A stretch of 64,000 nt of DNA from Thermococcus sp. CX2 (GTDB lineage: Archaea; Methanobacteriota_B; Thermococci; Thermococcales; Thermococcaceae): NCBI RefSeq assembly GCF_012027555.1, contig NZ_SNUQ01000005.1, positions 1-64,000 on the forward strand, written 5' to 3'. This document shows positions 61,670 through 64,000 of this stretch, piece after piece. How positions within the stretch are numbered: position 1 is the first letter of the stretch; every line of letters starts with the position of its first letter. The notes under the pieces were generated by a model. The model was not told the origin of the DNA and did not search any database. It saw only the letters and a program-made list of their open reading frames with translations. Made by a program: the position numbers and the translations under genes.

Positions 61670-63811
61670 ATGGAAGATGAAAAAGAAATGCACAAAGAGC
61701 ACACCCATAAAGAACACAAAGAAATGAGGATGCACCAACATAAGGAAAGCGAAAAGCATGAACATATGGAACATGGAGAGCATGAAATGCATAGACACGA
61801 GATGGAGGAAGAAAAGCATGGACATGCGGCTCATGAACCTGAGCACGGAGAACACAAGCATTCGCATGCAGATCACCATAGAATGATGATGGAGGACTTT
61901 AAGAAGAGATTTATAGTTTCTGCCATACTTACGATTCCGATACTGCTCCTATCTCCGCTGATTCAAAAGTTCCTTGGTTTTACATTCACGTTCACGGGCG
62001 ATAGATACGTTCTCTTCGCGCTATCGACAGCGGTCTACTTCTACGGTGGAAAGCCGTTCCTAACAGGAATGAGAGATGAATTTAAGAAGAAAACCCCAGG
62101 AATGATGACGCTAATTGCTTTAGCAATCACGGTTGCCTTCTTCTACAGCGCCGCTGTAACCTTTGGATTACCCGGAAAGACCTTCTACTGGGAGCTTGCG
62201 ACGCTTATTGACATCATGCTTTTGGGGCACTACATAGAGATGCGCTCTGTTCTCGGTGCTTCGAGGGCTTTAGAGGAGCTTATAAAGCTCATGCCAACTG
62301 ATGCTCACCTAATAACTCCTGAGGGAATAAAAGACGTTCCAGTGAGCGAGCTCAAGAAGGGAGACGTGGTTTTAGTCAAGCCCGGCGAGAAGATACCCTC
62401 TGATGGCATCATAATTGAAGGCGAGACGAGCGTAAACGAAGCGATGCTCACTGGTGAGTCAAAGCCCGTCTATAAGAAACCAGGTGACATTGTTATTGGT
62501 GGCTCAATAAACTTAGAGGGCTCGATTAAAGTCAGGATCGAGAAGACTGGAAAAGAGACCTATTTGATGCAGGTGGTTGAGCTTGTGAAGCAGGCTCAAG
62601 AGACGAGGTCGAGAACTCAAGACTTAGCTAATAGAGCAGCGTTTTGGCTCACACTCATTGCAATAACCGCTGGAAGCGCAACTCTGGGAGCTTGGCTCTA
62701 CTTAGGGAAGCCCTTTGTGTTCGCTCTCGAGAGAATGGTCACTGTGATGGTAATTACATGCCCCCACGCTTTGGGATTGGCTGTTCCTTTAGTGGTCTCA
62801 GTGTCAACGTCAATATCAGCGAGGAAGGGAATACTCATTAGGAATAGAGAAGCCTTTGAGAGGGCAAAGGATGTTCAGGTGGTTGTCTTTGACAAGACGG
62901 GAACACTAACGGAAGGAAAGTTTGAGGTAACGGACATAATTCCATTGGACGAGCTTAGCGAGGAGGAAATCTTGAGGTATGCGGCAGCACTGGAGAGCCA
63001 CTCATCACACCCAATAGCGCAGGGGATAGTAGAAAAAGCAAAAGAAAAGGAGATTGAACTTTACGATGTTAAGGACTTCAAAGCAATCCCCGGAAAAGGT
63101 GCTCAAGGCGTTATCAATGGCAGAGAAGTGCTCGTTGTAAGCCCCGGGTTCTTGAAGGAGAAGGGTCTCTGGAGGGAGGATGAGCGCGTTAAGGAGGTCT
63201 TGGAGCAGGGCAAGACGGTGGTGTTCTTAGTCATCGGTGGAAAGCTGGTCGGTGCTTTAGCTTTAGCCGATAAGATAAGGCCAGAGTCGAGGGAAGCGAT
63301 AAAGAAGCTCCACGAGATGGGAATTAAAGCTTACATGCTCACAGGAGACAACGCTAAAGTTGCAAAGTGGGTTGCCGAGGAGCTTGGCTTGGATGGCTAC
63401 TTTGCAGAGGTCTTGCCCCACCAGAAGTCCGAGAAAGTTAAGGAGCTTCAAGAAAAAGGCTTCATTGTTGCAATGGTCGGAGACGGAATAAACGATGCTC
63501 CAGCACTAATCCAGGCGGACGTGGGTATAGCAATCGGAGCAGGAACCGATGTGGCAATAGAGAGTGCTGATATAATCCTAGTGAAGAACGACCCAAGAGA
63601 TGTCATAACAGCGATACACCTTGCAAGGGCAACCTATGGGAAGATGGTGCAGAATTTGGCATGGGCAACTGGCTACAACACATTTGCAATTCCTCTGGCA
63701 GCGGGGACGCTTTACAACTATGGAATACTATTAAGTCCAGCGGTAGGTGCTTTGTTAATGAGCTTGAGCACGGTGATAGTCGCGATAAACGCGAAGTTTT
63801 TGAAAGTTTGA
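61670..63811 (+). CDS. copB: Copper/silver P1B-type ATPase with CPH motif (CopB)
   Basis: 713 residues. The first 75 residues are a His/Glu/Met-rich metal-binding extension (about 20 His), with no HMA domain. TM metal site TCPHALG (CPH, diagnostic of CopB), phosphorylation DKTGTLTEG, SSHPIAQGI, GDGINDAPAL. Exports Cu(II)/Ag or Cu(I). The ATG at 61670 follows GGTGGTGAG; an in-frame ATG at 61655 lies upstream of that site. Confidence 0.93.
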   Translation: MEDEKEMHKEHTHKEHKEMRMHQHKESEKHEHMEHGEHEMHRHEMEEEKHGHAAHEPEHGEHKHSHADHHRMMMEDFKKRFIVSAILTIPILLLSPLIQKFLGFTFTFTGDRYVLFALSTAVYFYGGKPFLTGMRDEFKKKTPGMMTLIALAITVAFFYSAAVTFGLPGKTFYWELATLIDIMLLGHYIEMRSVLGASRALEELIKLMPTDAHLITPEGIKDVPVSELKKGDVVLVKPGEKIPSDGIIIEGETSVNEAMLTGESKPVYKKPGDIVIGGSINLEGSIKVRIEKTGKETYLMQVVELVKQAQETRSRTQDLANRAAFWLTLIAITAGSATLGAWLYLGKPFVFALERMVTVMVITCPHALGLAVPLVVSVSTSISARKGILIRNREAFERAKDVQVVVFDKTGTLTEGKFEVTDIIPLDELSEEEILRYAAALESHSSHPIAQGIVEKAKEKEIELYDVKDFKAIPGKGAQGVINGREVLVVSPGFLKEKGLWREDERVKEVLEQGKTVVFLVIGGKLVGALALADKIRPESREAIKKLHEMGIKAYMLTGDNAKVAKWVAEELGLDGYFAEVLPHQKSEKVKELQEKGFIVAMVGDGINDAPALIQADVGIAIGAGTDVAIESADIILVKNDPRDVITAIHLARATYGKMVQNLAWATGYNTFAIPLAAGTLYNYGILLSPAVGALLMSLSTVIVAINAKFLKV

Positions 63812-63918
63812 GCCCATTCACTGCTTTAATTTTTTGAAATTATGGGGCACTGTTTTTACATTTTGACAAAAATAAGGAATATAACCCTTTGCAATGAGTA
63901 ATACATGGGGCGAGTAAA

Positions 63919-64000
63919 ATGATGTTCGAAAATATTAACGCTGGAAGATTTTTAGTCCATGTAGGAGAAACTGAATGGGGGTGGCACGACATGATGGGAT
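63919..64000 (+). CDS. Start of an unidentified gene, cut by the window end
   Basis: ATG at 63919 after GGGGCGAG, open to the edge (27 codons). Visible residues include MMFENINAGRFLVHVGETEW. TATA-like GAATATAACC lies about 35 bases upstream. Too short to assign. Confidence 0.55.
   Translation, partial: MMFENINAGRFLVHVGETEWGWHDMMG

Overview
The window is 64 kb of a hyperthermophilic euryarchaeon of the order Thermococcales, most likely a Thermococcus. The GltPh/GltTk-type transporter, superoxide reductase, rubrerythrin, NAD(P)H:rubredoxin oxidoreductase, archaeal class I aldolase and two-subunit 2-oxoacid:ferredoxin oxidoreductase all match that group. So do the GGTGA-type ribosome binding sites, the BRE/TATA promoters and the many 1-8 base gene overlaps. 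No rRNA, tRNA, CRISPR array or intact transposon was recognised. Function calls rest on motifs and family knowledge; no database search was possible.

1-9.9 kb holds general metabolism: a biotin-dependent decarboxylase alpha subunit (cut by the window edge), fructose-bisphosphate aldolase with a Thermococcales glycolytic motif in its promoter, biotin protein ligase, a glutamate/aspartate symporter, a secreted glycoprotein, AlaX, the tRNA G10 methyltransferase, and an operon of two KaiC/RecA-like proteins plus a small ORF. 10.1-18.5 kb is a compact minus-strand histidine operon, hisZ-G-D-B-H-A-F-IE-C, followed by a HAD phosphatase (candidate histidinol phosphatase) and proC.

18.9-28.5 kb is an oxidative-stress and iron region. 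It has six ferritin-like diiron proteins, superoxide reductase, rubredoxin, rubrerythrin, NROR, flavodiiron protein, peroxiredoxin, a DOMON lipoprotein with a b561-like membrane partner, and two MIP18/DUF59 proteins. The 2-oxoacid:ferredoxin oxidoreductase genes lie directly upstream of peroxiredoxin and flavodiiron protein. 31-46 kb continues with redox and sulfur functions: PadR regulator, QueG-like Fe-S protein, thioredoxin-CcdA fusion, DsrE protein, E1-like enzyme with ThiI, ferritin, SufCBD, a second peroxiredoxin, FTR1 iron permease and DUF302 proteins. DtxR-like palindromes precede the DOMON, peroxiredoxin and FTR1 genes, suggesting iron control.

46-51 kb carries metal resistance: CopZ-like, YHS, ArsR/SmtB regulator and Zn/Cd P-type ATPase. 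A CopB-type ATPase lies at 61.7-63.8 kb.

The most unusual part is 53.6-61.6 kb, a seven-gene plus-strand cluster. It encodes a 173-aa protein of unknown family, a 608-aa coiled-coil protein, two paralogous ~200-aa ESCRT-III-like helical proteins, and a membrane-anchored Hanks-type kinase. These are followed by a Vps4/katanin-like AAA ATPase with an MIT-like N-terminus, a PP2C phosphatase and a third ESCRT-III-like protein. I read it as an ESCRT-type membrane-remodelling machine placed under reversible Ser/Thr phosphorylation, in a lineage whose division is normally FtsZ-based. It sits in visibly more AT-rich DNA between the two metal-ATPase loci, consistent with an accessory island.
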